Positions 13,001 to 23,557 of a DNA stretch of 64,000 nucleotides are shown here, piece by piece. The position numbers and the translations under genes were made by a program. The notes below the pieces were generated by a model. The model had not been told where the DNA came from and searched no databases. It saw only the letters and a list, made by a program, of their open reading frames with translations. The stretch spans positions 1,490,341 through 1,554,340 of the forward strand of contig JABBOT010000014.1 in the NCBI GenBank assembly GCA_016165875.1, read 5' to 3'. This DNA is from Acanthopleura granulata (taxonomy: Eukaryota > Mollusca > Polyplacophora > Chitonida > Chitonidae). How positions within the stretch are numbered: position 1 is the stretch's first letter; each line of letters starts with the position of its first letter.

Positions 13001-14755
13001 TGTTCTCCGAACGCGTCAGTCATCAAGTGTCGCTCAGCGATATGGCTGTAATACTGCCGATGTGGCGTATAAGCCAGAATCATTCTTTCATTCGGTTGCT
13101 CCACACAGTTACAGGTTATAGAGGAGCTGATGTTAATTTCATTGGATAATCTCTTCCCCACAAAAAAGAACAAACGTAAAATAACTTTTCCCTGTAGTGC
13201 AGTGTAACTGATCATTTACAACTTCCAAAGCTGACAAGGTATTGTTTCGTTACAGCGCGGATCAATGTGGCGGGTGCTTTGCCAAATGTGTAACTCTGCA
13301 GGGTAAGTATAAAACACGGACCTGACAATTTTCTGGAAGGTACACGGGCATGTTGTTGGGTTAATTATGTAATAAGGTGCGTCTTTCTCATTTTACATGT
13401 ACAGTGATGTATTTGAACAGAAAGGGAATCAAACAACAGAATACTTTTGGCCTATTCTAAGCCTCAAAAGCTAGAATATATTTCCGCACCACCTATTTAT
13501 TGTTTGAAACAATGTGTGAAATAAAAAGATGAAAAAATACACGTGGCATCAGTGGGCTTTTTGGCCGTGTTAGATCTACCTTCAGTTGGTCTCTATCCCG
13601 GCTTCTTATAATCAATAACCTATCCGTAGCTCTCTGTGGGCTATGGCGCATCCCTCTTTGGTACCCATACCAGTTTAATCAAACTTTCTGGAAGCTACAG
13701 GGGCTTATTTTTGGGGTTAATTATGTACTAAGTTGCGTCTTTCTCATTTTAGATGTACAGTGATGTATTTGAACTAAAATTGAATCAAACAAAAAAATAC
13801 TTTTGGCCTATTCTACGCCTCAAAAGCTAGAATATATTTCTGCACAACCTAAGTTTTGGTTTGAGACAATGTGTGAAACATAAAATGAAAAATTACACCT
13901 GACATCAGTATTCTTCTTAGCCGTGTTAGATCTACCTTGAGGTGGTCCCGGCTTCTTATAATCAGTAAGCTTACCGTAGCTTTTCTGTGGGCGGTGAAGC
14001 ATCCCTCTTTAGTACCTATACTAATTTAATCAATAAGTAATCCATCAATCAGTGCGATACCAAGTGTAATATTTATCACAATTTTCTGCTTGCCAGAAAA
14101 CCAATGTTTTGAGAAAGGAAAAATCTACAATCCTGGGGACTCATTTACAGCATCAGACGGCTGCAACACATGTAGATGTACGGAAACCGGAGCTGTGGCC
14201 TGCACACAAAAGGCCTGTGTACCTCCGAAACAGTGTACCGAGAACGGAAAAACGTACAATGCTGGGGACTCATTTACAGCATCAGACGGCTGCAACACAT
14301 GTAGATGTACGGAAACCGGAGTTGTGGTGTGCACACAAAAGGCCTGTGTACCTCCGAAACAGTGTACCGAGAAGGGAAAAACGTACAATGCTGGGGACTC
14401 ATTCCCAGCATCGGACGGCTGCAACACATGTAGATGTACGGAATCCGGAGCTGTGGCGTGCACACAAAAGGCCTGTGTATCTCCGAAACAGTGTACCGAG
14501 AACGGAAAAACCTACAATGCCGGTGACACATTCCCAGCATCGGACGGCTGCAACACATGTAGATGTACGGAAACCGGAGCTGTGGCCTGCACACTAAGGG
14601 CCTGTGTATCTCCGAAACAGTGTACCGAGAACGGAAAAACCTACAATGCCGGTGACACATTCCAAGCATCGGACGGCTGCAACACATGTAGATGTACGGA
14701 ATCCGGAGCTGTGGCCTGCACACAAAAGATCTGTGCATTGTACGGATTTCGTTAA
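10046..14755 (+). CDS. Secreted pacifastin-like repeat protein, gene 1 (5 domains)
   Basis: The exons are 10046-10085, 10430-10444, 12481-12562, 13256-13302 and 14097-14755. All introns are GT-AG, the phases are consistent, and the total is 843 nt including the stop (280 aa). Residues 1-18 (MSPIAVTFFVLFGGVLAQ) form a signal peptide whose last residues come from a 15-nt microexon. Residues 19-61 form an eight-cysteine CGGC module. Residues 64-280 hold five 43-residue six-cysteine domains ending in ALYGFR and a stop. The domain pattern C-x18-C-N-T-C-R-C-x3-G-x3-C-T-x3-C resembles pacifastin inhibitors except for the longer first spacing. The residues at the presumed P1 are Gln, Gln, Gln, Leu, Gln. 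The frame is intact, making this the cleanest of the three paralogues. A secreted serine-protease inhibitor is inferred. A structural cysteine-rich secretion or a VWC-like domain cannot be excluded. The start was chosen because the signal peptide and the splice phases are identical in all three copies. Confidence 0.8.
12655..12800 (+). mobile_element. SINE family 1 3' fragment in intron 3 of gene 1
   Basis: Only the body and tail are present (cggatggtcgtgggtttgcc to aataaataaata). It lies 3' of exon 3 in all three genes. About 35 nt further on, an exact pol III B-box (ggttcgaatcc at about 12836) suggests a fragment of a second tRNA-derived element. Confidence 0.7.
13330..14030. repeat. Tandem duplication of about 355 nt within intron 4 of gene 1
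   Basis: The segment from tctggaaggtacacggg (about 13331) is repeated from tctggaagctacagggg (about 13687). Shared landmarks are cttttggcctattcta and cgtgttagatctacctt. Genes 2 and 3 have a single copy at this place. Confidence 0.8.
14097..14755 (+). repeat. Coding array of five 129-nt domain repeats
   Basis: The repeats start at about 14106 and recur every 129 nt without indels. Each encodes Q-C-T-[E]-[N/K]-G-K-T-Y-N-A-G-D followed by the CNTCRC core. Phe-Pro and Phe-Gln variants after GD[S/T] occur in repeats 3-5. The final repeat ends in the C-terminal tail shared by all three genes. Confidence 0.95.
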
Positions 14756-15096
14756 AAAATACATTGGATTTCTCCGTTCTTCTCGTGGCCTTTTTTATTT
14801 AATCAGAAAAAAACGAAACAATTGAAATCGTGACGAACCGGAACTAAGCGGAACAGGAGAAAACTTAAGAAAAGGGACCAGAAAAACAGGACAGAACGAA
14901 ATGGAACGAAAGAAAGAAAACACAGCGGATAGGAAATATGCCAGAAATGGCAACGAAAGAGACAGCCTCATGACATTTTAATGAAATCGGTGAAAAGAAT
15001 AGAAGTGTGATACTTGACAGCAATGAATCTTTTTTAGTCAAACTGACATTTATTGCGCGCATTTCTAAATCACAGCGCGTTTGTCTTGATGAATAG

Positions 15097-15102
15097 AATA
15101 AA
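15097..15102 (+). other. Candidate polyadenylation signal, gene 1
   Basis: AATAAA lies about 340 nt after the stop codon, within sequence kept in all three units. It is the first exact hexamer I noticed downstream of the stop. Confidence 0.4.
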
Positions 15103-15163
15103 ATTTACATTAGAAATGTGTATTGTCAGCCATGGATTTTTGTCGCGAATGTTTGTAGTTATA

Positions 15164-15395
15164 CATTTATTTGTCTGATTGGTGTTTGACGTAGACCAGC
15201 ATTATAGTGGGAGTAAAATGGGCAGAGCCAGGGGAACCCCACGGCCATCCGCAGGTTGCTGACTGACCTTCCCAAGTACAGCCGGAGAGGAGACCAGTCT
15301 GAGCTGGATTTGAACTCACAGCAAAGGCACTGGTGAGAGATACCTGGGTCATTACGCCGCGCTGGCCCGTTAAACCCTGGGCCACGGAGGCCGCT
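15164..15395 (-). mobile_element. SINE family 1, reverse orientation
   Basis: A reverse-orientation copy runs from the tail (catttatttgtctgattgg) to the head (ctgggccacggaggccgc). The same insertion is at 38738-38970 and 55303-55535. Confidence 0.8.
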
Positions 15396-15411
15396 GTGCG
15401 ACTGTTTGTGG

Positions 15412-15560
15412 TTTATTTATTTAGTTGATTGATGTTTTACGCGGTACTGAAGAATATTTCACTTCAACGACGGTGGCCAGCATTATGGTGGGATTAAACC
15501 GGACAGAGCACGGGAGAAACCTAAGACCATCCGCGGGTTGCTGGCAGGCCTTCCCGCGAA
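15412..15560 (-). mobile_element. SINE family 1 tail and body fragment
   Basis: A second reverse-orientation fragment lies directly after the previous SINE (atttagttgattgatg, then cggtactgaagaatatttc). Copies are at 38984-39135 and 55550-55700. Confidence 0.75.
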
Positions 15561-15947
15561 TGTTTGTTGGCAGTTTGAGTGTTAAGCATGGACAGCGGCA
15601 GGCGTTACCCACTAGACCCAGCTTTTACGGCATTTTGGAGCAATTTGGCACATATATTGCTCAATGTATATCCCTTACACACCTCATTCCACTTTGTTTA
15701 CAGCCACTGATCTCCTCTCAAAGATTTTTATTCAATAAAAAGACAGAAAAAAATATATATATGCAGGGTAAATTGTACGAATAATAGTATGTTCGCCAAG
15801 GAACTATATTTTTCAGTAAAAATTAATTTTTCACGTACGATAATTTTCTTTAAACAATAATTCATCATCAAGACACCAACGTGTTTTGTAAGATGATTGG
15901 TTTAGTTGTAAAAATACGCAGTGTTCTTAGAAACGGCCTGACCGAAA

Positions 15948-16350
15948 GTGCGTTCAGCTTTAAACTTATAGTGTTGAGAAAGTGTGTTCAGCTTTAAACT
16001 TATAGTGTTGAGAAAGTGTGTTCAGCTTTAAACTTATAGTGTTGAGAAAGTGTGTTCAGCTTTAAACTTATAGTGTTGAGAAAGTGTGTTCAGCTTTAAA
16101 CTTATAGTGTTGAGAAAGTGTGTTCAGCTTTAAACTTATAGTGTTAAGAAAGTGTGTTCAGCTTTAAACTTATAGTGTTGAGAAAGTGCGTTGAGCTGTA
16201 AACTTATAGTGTTGAGAAAGTGCGTTCAGCTTTAAACTTATAGTGTTGAGAAAGTGTGTTCAGCTTTAAACTTATAGTGTTGAGAAAGTGCGTTCAGCTT
16301 TAAACTTATAGTGTTGAGAAAGTGCGTTCAGCTTTAGACTTATAGTGTTG
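15948..16350. repeat. 34-nt minisatellite, about 12 copies
   Basis: The unit is gtgtgttcagctttaaac followed by ttatagtgttgagaaa. The copies are nearly identical, with occasional gtgcg variants. The same locus has about 3 copies in unit 2 and 2 in unit 3. Confidence 0.95.
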
Positions 16351-16663
16351 CACATTTCCTGCAGTTCCAAAAAATCATTTATTACAACTATTTATGGGAA
16401 ATTCGCAACTGTAATATGCTAAAATATGTACCTGGATAATAACTGCACTTCTTCTTGTACCTGTTCCCACCACATACAAATTCAAGTGCAAAATTGTTAA
16501 CATTAATAAACGCCCATAAGTGGCATTTTCCAATTATTACATTAGTATAATCAAGAGAATGCCAGAGCTTCGTCTCTCGTCGTATACATGAGGAACGACA
16601 GCACATTGAACCGAGTTCATTCGGGTATAGAAACATAATATGAGTTGGTGGAAGGCGGGGCCT

Positions 16664-16955
16664 CCTCTGTGGCCCGGGGGCTAACGAGCCAGCACCGCGT
16701 AATAAACCAGGTACCTTTTACCATTGCGGTCGCTGTGAATTCAAATCTAGATTACAGTCGTTTCGTCCAGCTCAGGATGACTTCCTCTCCAGTCGTAAGT
16801 GAGAAGATCCACTGACTTGCGGATGGCCGTGGGTTTCCCCCGGGGTCTGCTCGGTTTCCTTCCACCATAGTGCTGTATGGTCTCTGTAGTGTGAGTGAAA
16901 TATTCTTGAGCTCTCCGTTAAACACAAACCAAACAAATAAACAAATAAATAATCT
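16664..16955 (+). mobile_element. SINE family 1, divergent head
   Basis: The head-like sequence (ctgtggcccgggggctaac) is followed by the usual body (cggatggccgtgggtttccc) and a tail rich in aaataaac. Copies are at 39922-40215 and, head deleted, at 56440-56620. Confidence 0.7.
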
Positions 16956-17825
16956 TGATATCAGCGAGTATAGCCAATCATAAGGAAGAAATGCCCTGGA
17001 GACAAGAAAAGCGTCATGTATACGTCATGTTATGAAATTTAAAGCTTTAACATCATGACCGAATCCATGTGTTATCTCGACAAGTGAACTGTACAGGAGA
17101 TTAAAAAATTAACATTAGTAAACTATTAAGCTTTATAGAAAGTTGGTCTGGCAAATACGATGATTACAGGCTTTTGTATCCAGTGCCGACAGGTGCTGGA
17201 AAGTCACTGTGCTTCAATGCCCTCCAGCTGACTCGATCGGCTGAAAGTCACAACAACAACACCACATCCACCAGTTGTTGGGATATACTGGCTGGCAAAA
17301 AGCACTTTTATACTACTACAAGTCTGTCTCTGCAGCATACAAGAGGATAACCTTACTGCCAATGGGTTTCTGGCAATAGGTGTAAATGGGTAATTGAGTC
17401 CGGATGATGGCCTCCATCACGTTTAGTGCTGTGACGCAGCCCTAGATATTCCGTGGTCAATAAGCATCTGTACCTATCTTGTTAAGCCTGTCAGAAAGCA
17501 ATCGTATAAAACTTGACATATACTTTGACCGTCAAAATGTGGAGCTTCGTCTGCCAGAAGCTGTTATGGGTGAATGGAAAAGTCAAATCTTACGAATGAG
17601 GCGTAAATGGAAACTTTCCTTCTGGCTTCAGAAGTCAATTGACAAGAAATGATCGATTGATTTACCCCTTTTGCGGGTTAGCACTAGCAAGATTACAGGC
17701 GTTTCGTCCAGCTCAAAATGGCTTCCTCTCCAGCCATATGTGGGTAAGTCTGTCACCGGCTTGCGGATGGCCGTGTCATGAATTGTAGTTTCGCTCCTGT
17801 TGGTATAAGGGTATAACTAATCTGA
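16956..17825. other. Noncoding part of unit 1
   Basis: Sequence conserved in units 2 and 3 with no exon I can support. It includes a partial SINE body at about 17690-17770. Confidence 0.4.
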
Positions 17826-18245
17826 GGGGGGCCCGGTGGCCAAGAAGCTTAGAGCGTCAGTGCAGCCTAATTACCCTGCAGCTTCTCACCAATGCGATCA
17901 CTGTTAGTTCGAGCCCCTGGTTTCCTCACCGGTCGTACACTCGTAGGAGAAAAAGTTCAACATAAAACCATGCAGGATCCTTTGGCGTGAGGCAATAGTG
18001 GAACCCTGTCTGGTTCGACATAGAGCCCCTTGAAAATGGGTACATTAAAGAACCGTTTTGAGAGGGTTCTGTATCCAAACCCTTTATTCCTTGATGAGCA
18101 ATATATGGTTCTTTCAGATCATTTTTAAGAGTTTTCTTTAATGAACCCTTGCGTTGATTTAAGAGCCACATATGAAATGAGCCATTAGAAGCTCTTCCAG
18201 GAACCTTCTATAGGTCTATAGAACCATCCTAGGTTCCTTATTCAA
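17826..18245 (+). repeat. SINE head interrupted by a dispersed repeat rich in GAACC motifs
   Basis: A SINE head (ggcccggtggccaagaagc) runs into ccggtcgtac. It is then replaced by a repeat with many gaacc and ggttc words (taaagaaccgttttgagagg). Related sequence is found in units 2 and 3 and, in reverse, at 62705-62811, again abutting a SINE body at gtac. This suggests a dispersed element family, probably a non-autonomous transposon. Confidence 0.5.
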
Positions 18246-18462
18246 TCCTTATGTCACAGTAGCGCGTTTTTTCCGAAAGAGCTCATTTCTCTCTGGTAGA
18301 TGTCTAAATCACGACCAAGATGAAAGTAGCTTTGTACCAGTAAGCAGTTCAAATAAACAAATTTTCTGGTCATTTTAAACTCTCCAGCAAGCAGTGCATT
18401 GCACCGATTATGAAATACCTTTCCAAAATTGTAATAAAACTTAATGTGGATTTGGGGGGGGG

Positions 18463-18815
18463 GGGGCTCCGTGGCTCAGTCGGTTAGCGCCCTAACGCAG
18501 CGCAATGACCGAAGCCTCCCACCAATGCGGCCGCTGTGAGTTCTAAATTACTGAGAGGTTATAGCAAGAAAACAGGATCCGTCGGCCCAGTGTAATGTGG
18601 CTGGCTGGGTGTCATCTTTGATGTCTTCGGCTTGAAGCTCATGCTGGCTTCCTCTTCGGCCGTATGTGGGAAAGTCTGCCAGCAACCTTCGGATGGTCGT
18701 GGGTTTCCACCTGGTTCCACCCGGTTTCCTCCCACCATAATGCCGGCCGCCGTCGTATAAGTGAAATATTCTTGAGTACGGCGTAAAACACCAATGAAAT
18801 AAATAAATAAATAAA
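18463..18815 (+). mobile_element. SINE family 1/2 mosaic
   Basis: A tRNA-like head with an A-box (tggctcagtcgg) is followed by a middle block like that of SINE family 2 (cggcccagtgtaatgtggc, then ggtgtcatctttgatgtc). It then has the family 1 body and tail. It is shared with unit 2 (41857-42210) and absent from unit 3. In unit 2 it is flanked by a likely target duplication, ataatctgaaatt. Confidence 0.8.
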
Positions 18816-18850
18816 TAATCTGAAATTGCTACTATTATAATAACAAATAG

Positions 18851-18978
18851 TACTGAGTATGACTATAATACCAAATAGTACTAAGTATGACTATAATACC
18901 AAATAGTACTGAGTATGACTATAATACCAAATAATACTGAGTATGACTATAATACCAAGTAGTACTGAGTATGACTAT
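18851..18978. repeat. 28-nt minisatellite, about 5 copies
   Basis: The unit is like tactgagtatgactataata plus ccaaatag. Unit 2 has a single copy near 42249 and unit 3 about five at 58095-58228. Confidence 0.85.
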
Positions 18979-19385
18979 TCATTCATTACATACCTGTAGA
19001 TAATGAACTTCAAATCCATTTCTGCTATCATCATTAGCTAATGCATGAAAAAAAAAAACATGCCATTTAAGAATAAGAATAATAACAAATAAACACACAT
19101 GTGATTGAAGACAGTTTCTATTAAAGTGCAAGAAGATATTTGCAACAGGACAAGAAGTCAGTCTACATAAGACACATTCAAAGCCTGCGACATTCTTTAA
19201 TATTAACTGTAATTTTCATCTCTTCCACATTTGCTTTACTGAACTAAACAAGACTAGAAAAAAAGTTATTATTTCTTAAGCACAAAAACGAACTAGACAT
19301 AATGAAATAAAACAAACCTGATTAACCCTGAACTTAAACGCAACTTCTCGGCTCATGATCTGGTGTGGGTTTAAGGGAGACACGT

Positions 19386-19673
19386 TCATAGTAAGGAGGT
19401 ATACACTCGTTTTACTGTAATATTCAGGGGAATAATCTTCGTTTTTAGAAGAAAATATTCCAAAAAGCAAACGGTTTTCTTCAGTCCAGACGGATATTGT
19501 ATTCCATATACATAATAAGTTGAAAAGAGAGCTGCTAGAGCCAATGAAAGATCAATGGAGGTAACCTCAACCAACATCAAGGAGTTGTCCATTCGGATGT
19601 TAATGCGACCCGGCCTCAGGGTGCTGGTTGTGGCTCCAGTCAAGACTATATTTGGTGTGGGAACCTTTGGGAC
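19386..19673 (-). pseudogene. Minus-strand terminal exon candidate, acceptor altered
   Basis: The open frame ends in TVKRVYTSLL and a stop, and matches exons at 42674-42961 and 58634-58921. In those copies a pyrimidine tract and CAG precede the exon; here the matching position reads CAA, so the acceptor would have to shift by one base. The internal motif is STYYVYGIQYPSGLKKTVCF. Upstream exons are not visible, so this is probably the duplicated 3' end of a larger minus-strand gene. I recall similar C-terminal segments in uncharacterised predicted invertebrate proteins but cannot assign a function. Confidence 0.4.
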
Positions 19674-20417
19674 TTGGAAAAAAATGACTGGACTATATGT
19701 CTTAAACCTTATCCTACATGTATGTGTGAAGTTCGACATATTTTTTGAGGCTGGTCAACTTAGTCGAAGTACCGTCATACATTTTGCACACTATAAAATC
19801 CTTTATACAATTAGGTAATACTGTTCAACATCTTAAGACAAACTCCCAGACTGCATAATGAAAAAAAACAAAAACAAAACAAAACAAAAAAACAGCCAGC
19901 ATTAAACAACAGACCTGGTGAATAAAACATGCTCACAGTAAACTATTTACTGAGCTTTGAATGTCTGTAACAACCTGCTGACGAGTAGGCATTTAAAGTT
20001 CGATATGTACAGGAAAACTTCAGCAGTCCATTAAGCAACAACTTGAGCTGATTTTGTCCACAGCAAAAAGAGCTGAAGCGGAAAAGTGATGGCAGCAGCA
20101 ATATGGCTGCGTTCAGTGTTAAACCTATAAGAAGATAAACAGACATCAATTAGTAATATGGCTGCATTGAGTTTTGAATCTATCAAGACATAAACAAGCA
20201 TCAATAAGCATTGTCATGTAAATATGCCTTAATTCTTCTAATTATTGGGACATATTAGTCATACTGAAATCAAAATATTAGTCACTTTATTCTCTGGAGT
20301 TTAGCTCACACTGTCCTATATGTCTCATCGACGCGTCACATTCAACTGGCGTTTAAATCCTTTAAACCCGGTATTTCATGGATGGTTGATTGCCGTCCAT
20401 CTAACGTTCCTTGTAAC

Positions 20418-20951
20418 GAATTATATAATCAGGAATCAGGCTTAATCCGCTGGATGGACGGAAATGCAATCCGCCATACCTCAGATAACGGAATTAACGG
20501 AAGAATTTTTGAGGTTAGTCGCACGAAGACAGGTCAAACTTTATTTACTACAACTGGTAGGGATCCACAAGATGCATCGTGTGAATAAGGCTTTTAAAGT
20601 AACGTTAGACTTCTATTCTCGTGAACATTGAGGCACTCGACCAGTCAACAAGACAAATCACGCTCAAGAGAAGAACCAAGGATTGATAATTTTTACTTCT
20701 AATTTTTCGGACAGATAATTGCTCAAAGCAAAGATTTACATTTCCTTCCCAGTTTTATAGAAAATGTAAAAATATGAACATTCTGTTTATTCGATGAACT
20801 AACCGTGTCAGAGGAAAGAAAGTGTGTATCCTTAATACAATTTCCTGTACATTGACTAAAAACAGCAGATCAGGTGTCCCAAAATTAGAATACTTAGGGT
20901 AAATGTATGAGCTGACTTGGATTTGATTTATTGATTGATTGATTGATTGGT

Positions 20952-20982
<31 letters not shown>

Positions 20983-20985
20983 TTT
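20418..20985. other. Linker between units 1 and 2
   Basis: Sequence not found in the other junction. It ends in a run of gatt and ttta simple repeats (20920-20985). No gene is supported; a 68-codon open frame from 20382 crosses the unit boundary. Confidence 0.4.
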
Positions 20986-21638
20986 GACCACCTCAGTGGC
21001 ATGGTATTTCTAGCGTAAGCCTCAAGGTCCGGAGATCCGGGACGAAACCCCGGTCGGGCTTACCAAAGACTTTAAAAATGTTATATGTACCTGCCTCGCT
21101 CAGTATTGAGAGTTTACAGCAAGGAAATATGAGTGGTCGGCCCGGTGTCAATAAAATGTGACTGTGTGGGGTGTCATGTCTGGTGTCTTCAGCATGGTGT
21201 TCCAGTGGCGGCAGAACTTTGGCGACGTTGAACTTGCTCTGTAACAAGTAGACATAGAAAATATATACATCCCAAGGACTCCTGGCCATAATTTGATGTT
21301 TATGTAGATGTTGGTGTTGTGTTATGGTCTGTACGGGACTAAAAGCCAGCACCATATGGCTGGCCGCTGTCGTGTATTTAAATATTCTTGAGTGCGGCGT
21401 AAAACACCAATCAAATAAGTTAATAATAGCTAGCTGTGGAGTATAGTGAACAACCCACACAGGATTTCCTATCACGGCCTTTCAATACATGCTGGATCCA
21501 GCTGGTTCTAGCTGTCTAATTCTTGGTTTGCAAATGAAAAAATCTTGGCTTGAAACTTTAAACACATGAATACATACATGAGCATTTATTAGAGTTAAGA
21601 TTTAAAAAAAAAAGACTAATTACTTACACTGCTACACA
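20986..21638 (+). repeat. Right arm of inverted duplication with full-length SINE family 2
   Basis: The SINE (20986-21420) has a tRNA-like head (cagtggcatggtatttctagc, B-box-like gggacgaaaccccgg). A middle block follows (ggtgtcatgtctggtgtc), then the same 3' tail as family 1 (gagtgcggcgtaaaacacc). The next 220 nt match the 3210-3440 region in reverse. Unit 2 begins directly after it. Confidence 0.8.
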
Positions 21639-22748
21639 TGCGTTGTGGATGTGCAAATTTGTACACAGTTGCTTTACAGAGTCACGTACTAGCTGTCTAA
21701 GTGGATTAAGGAGCTTGGGCTACAATACTGGGGCAAAGATTGTGTGGTTGTAACGGTGTAATCGATCAGTAAATGAAGCAATCCGTCAGTCAGTCAGTCG
21801 GTCTTTTCAGTTAGGCAGTCCGCCCGTCTGTCAACCTGTCTCTCGGTAAATGGAAATGTGCACAACTTTCATCTTCCGTTTCACGCCATTAATGAATATG
21901 AACTACATCCAGACATAATTGTGCAATCCATTTGAGATAAGGTGTGCGGCATTTTGCCCTGTAACCCGCGTTCTCTCCCATAAAAGAAATCAGTCAAGAA
22001 ATTGTGCCCCAACAAAACTTTCATAGCCATTGTTATTTTATTTGTGGTGACAGTGTTGTTAATTACAGGCTAGGCGCATGTTTTGGTAAAGGTTTTTGGG
22101 CATAACATAGCGAATTACGTCATCAGATTGTCTCCGAGACAATTGGATGCCGTGCAGCCATCCAAAGCAAGGATGATTCACCATGTCATCGAATATCCTA
22201 CTTTGATTTTACGCATGACTTATTTTTCAGATAGCGCCACCTTGTACGAAATGGAATATGTCAAAAGCAAGTACGTCGTTAATGTCATAGATACAGGATT
22301 TTGAGGTCATTTCGAAAAAAAGACATACAATGCGCATTTCGATACCCCCACGCACGACACTCTGTAAAGTATTTAAATAAACGAGCATTCTTTGTTGATG
22401 TATAAAGACTGAAGGCGATCAGTCAAAGCTTGATGAGATCTGAAGACAGGGGGACAAATCACACAGACTTTTCTCTGAACAGAGGTAGGTTTTGACTTTG
22501 GATTCTACTGTTCTACATTCTCACTCTTTACACCAGGTCATTATTTTCTTTAAATATCAAATGTAAATTTAACATGTTTTGGAATATAGTTTTATTTACT
22601 TTGATGGCTAAACATGTCGCATTATTTTACATGGAGGTCATAAATTTACGACGGTTTATGTTATGTAGTAATGTAAAATTTTTACTTTGAAAAATATGTA
22701 GATAAAGGTGAAGGAAGCTACATGGATGAAAGCCAGGAATCCTGTCAC

Positions 22749-23256
22749 ACCGTGTTGTGTAATAATGCAGGACTGATGTAACACCCACCGTGTAATGTAA
22801 TAATATTTTCCGTGTTATGTAATATCGCCTCTCAAGGTACAGTCAGGCAGACATATAAATGGCGGAGGTAATTGTAACCAAGAAATTGTCAGGGATAATG
22901 CTACATTTATGGTGATAACGACTGCCTTTGATGGACACAACCGTACGATTTAATGTTCAAGAGGAACTTACCTGAGGTCTGGGGATTCCATTGTCCACTG
23001 ACGCGTATTCTGTTCTAAAGAACTATAACATACACACAGATTCCCTTAAGCACTTGTGTAAGCACAGAATAATGTATATATCCGTTGTTATGCATGTTAT
23101 TACATTCCACCGAAATTTTATTTCAAAAACTGGTTTTGTTACATAACAAGGCAAGTTTTATTACATTGCGCGGTGATATTACATAGCAGTGAAATTTTTA
23201 TTACATTACTCGGTTGGTGTTCCATTACTCGTGAATTGTTACATAACATGGTGCAA
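22749..23256. mobile_element. Foldback element, unit 2 copy
   Basis: The left arm is at about 22749-22830. The right arm at about 23095-23256 is longer than in unit 1, with several extra ttattacat subrepeats. A 60-codon open frame inside the right arm (23189-23371) is repeat-derived. Confidence 0.55.
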
Positions 23257-23537
23257 CAAAGCCCTCACTAAACAGGAACGGTGGCCTACGCTCCCGACTT
23301 TCAAACATATGAAACCAAAATATGAAAGAACTAAACAGATGTCAGGAACTGAATTTACTATGAATTCTTAACAAAAATAGACCTCGTTCTACAGGTTACA
23401 GCCCCAGTTATGAGCTCTATTCACAGATTTTTTTCTGTATATGTACAGCGGTTATACATTTTATTGCCATTCTCTATTGAAGACACTTTGGTGAGCGTCG
23501 CAACGATAGAAGTTGTTCAATATATATCCGGTTGATC

Positions 23538-23549
23538 ATATTTAGTGTT
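23538..23549 (+). repeat. Target site duplication, left
   Basis: atatttagtgtt here and at 25196-25207 flanks the Penelope-like insertion. The uninterrupted site in unit 3 (about 45523-45535) reads gatttggtgttattcag. Confidence 0.85.
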
Positions 23550-23557
23550 TAACTTGT

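Larger units (their letters stand above)
5263..20417 (+). repeat. Segmental duplication, unit 1
   Basis: Starting at cgcgttgtggatgtgcaa (unit 2 match at about 21645) and ending at gatctaacgttccttgta-like sequence (20395-20415; unit 2 match 43665-43688), this segment is collinear with units 2 and 3. It keeps the order foldback element, 27-nt tandem repeat, SINE, five-exon gene, two SINEs, 34-nt minisatellite, SINE, minus-strand exon. Identity by eye is high throughout, introns included. Compared with units 2 and 3 it lacks about 410 nt after 6830, about 230 nt in intron 2 and about 420 nt of the 3' region, but keeps about 450 nt at 7970-8420 that they lack. Confidence 0.9.

Noticed and set aside
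14097..14755. Antistasin, EGF or Kunitz identity for the repeat
   Set aside because: Cysteine spacing does not fit. There are six cysteines with C-N-x-C-x-C and C-T-x3-C, closest to pacifastin, with VWC as the second choice.
18463..18560. Functional tRNA genes at SINE heads
   Set aside because: The heads have A-box-like sequence but no cloverleaf that can be closed, and they are always followed by the SINE body and tail.
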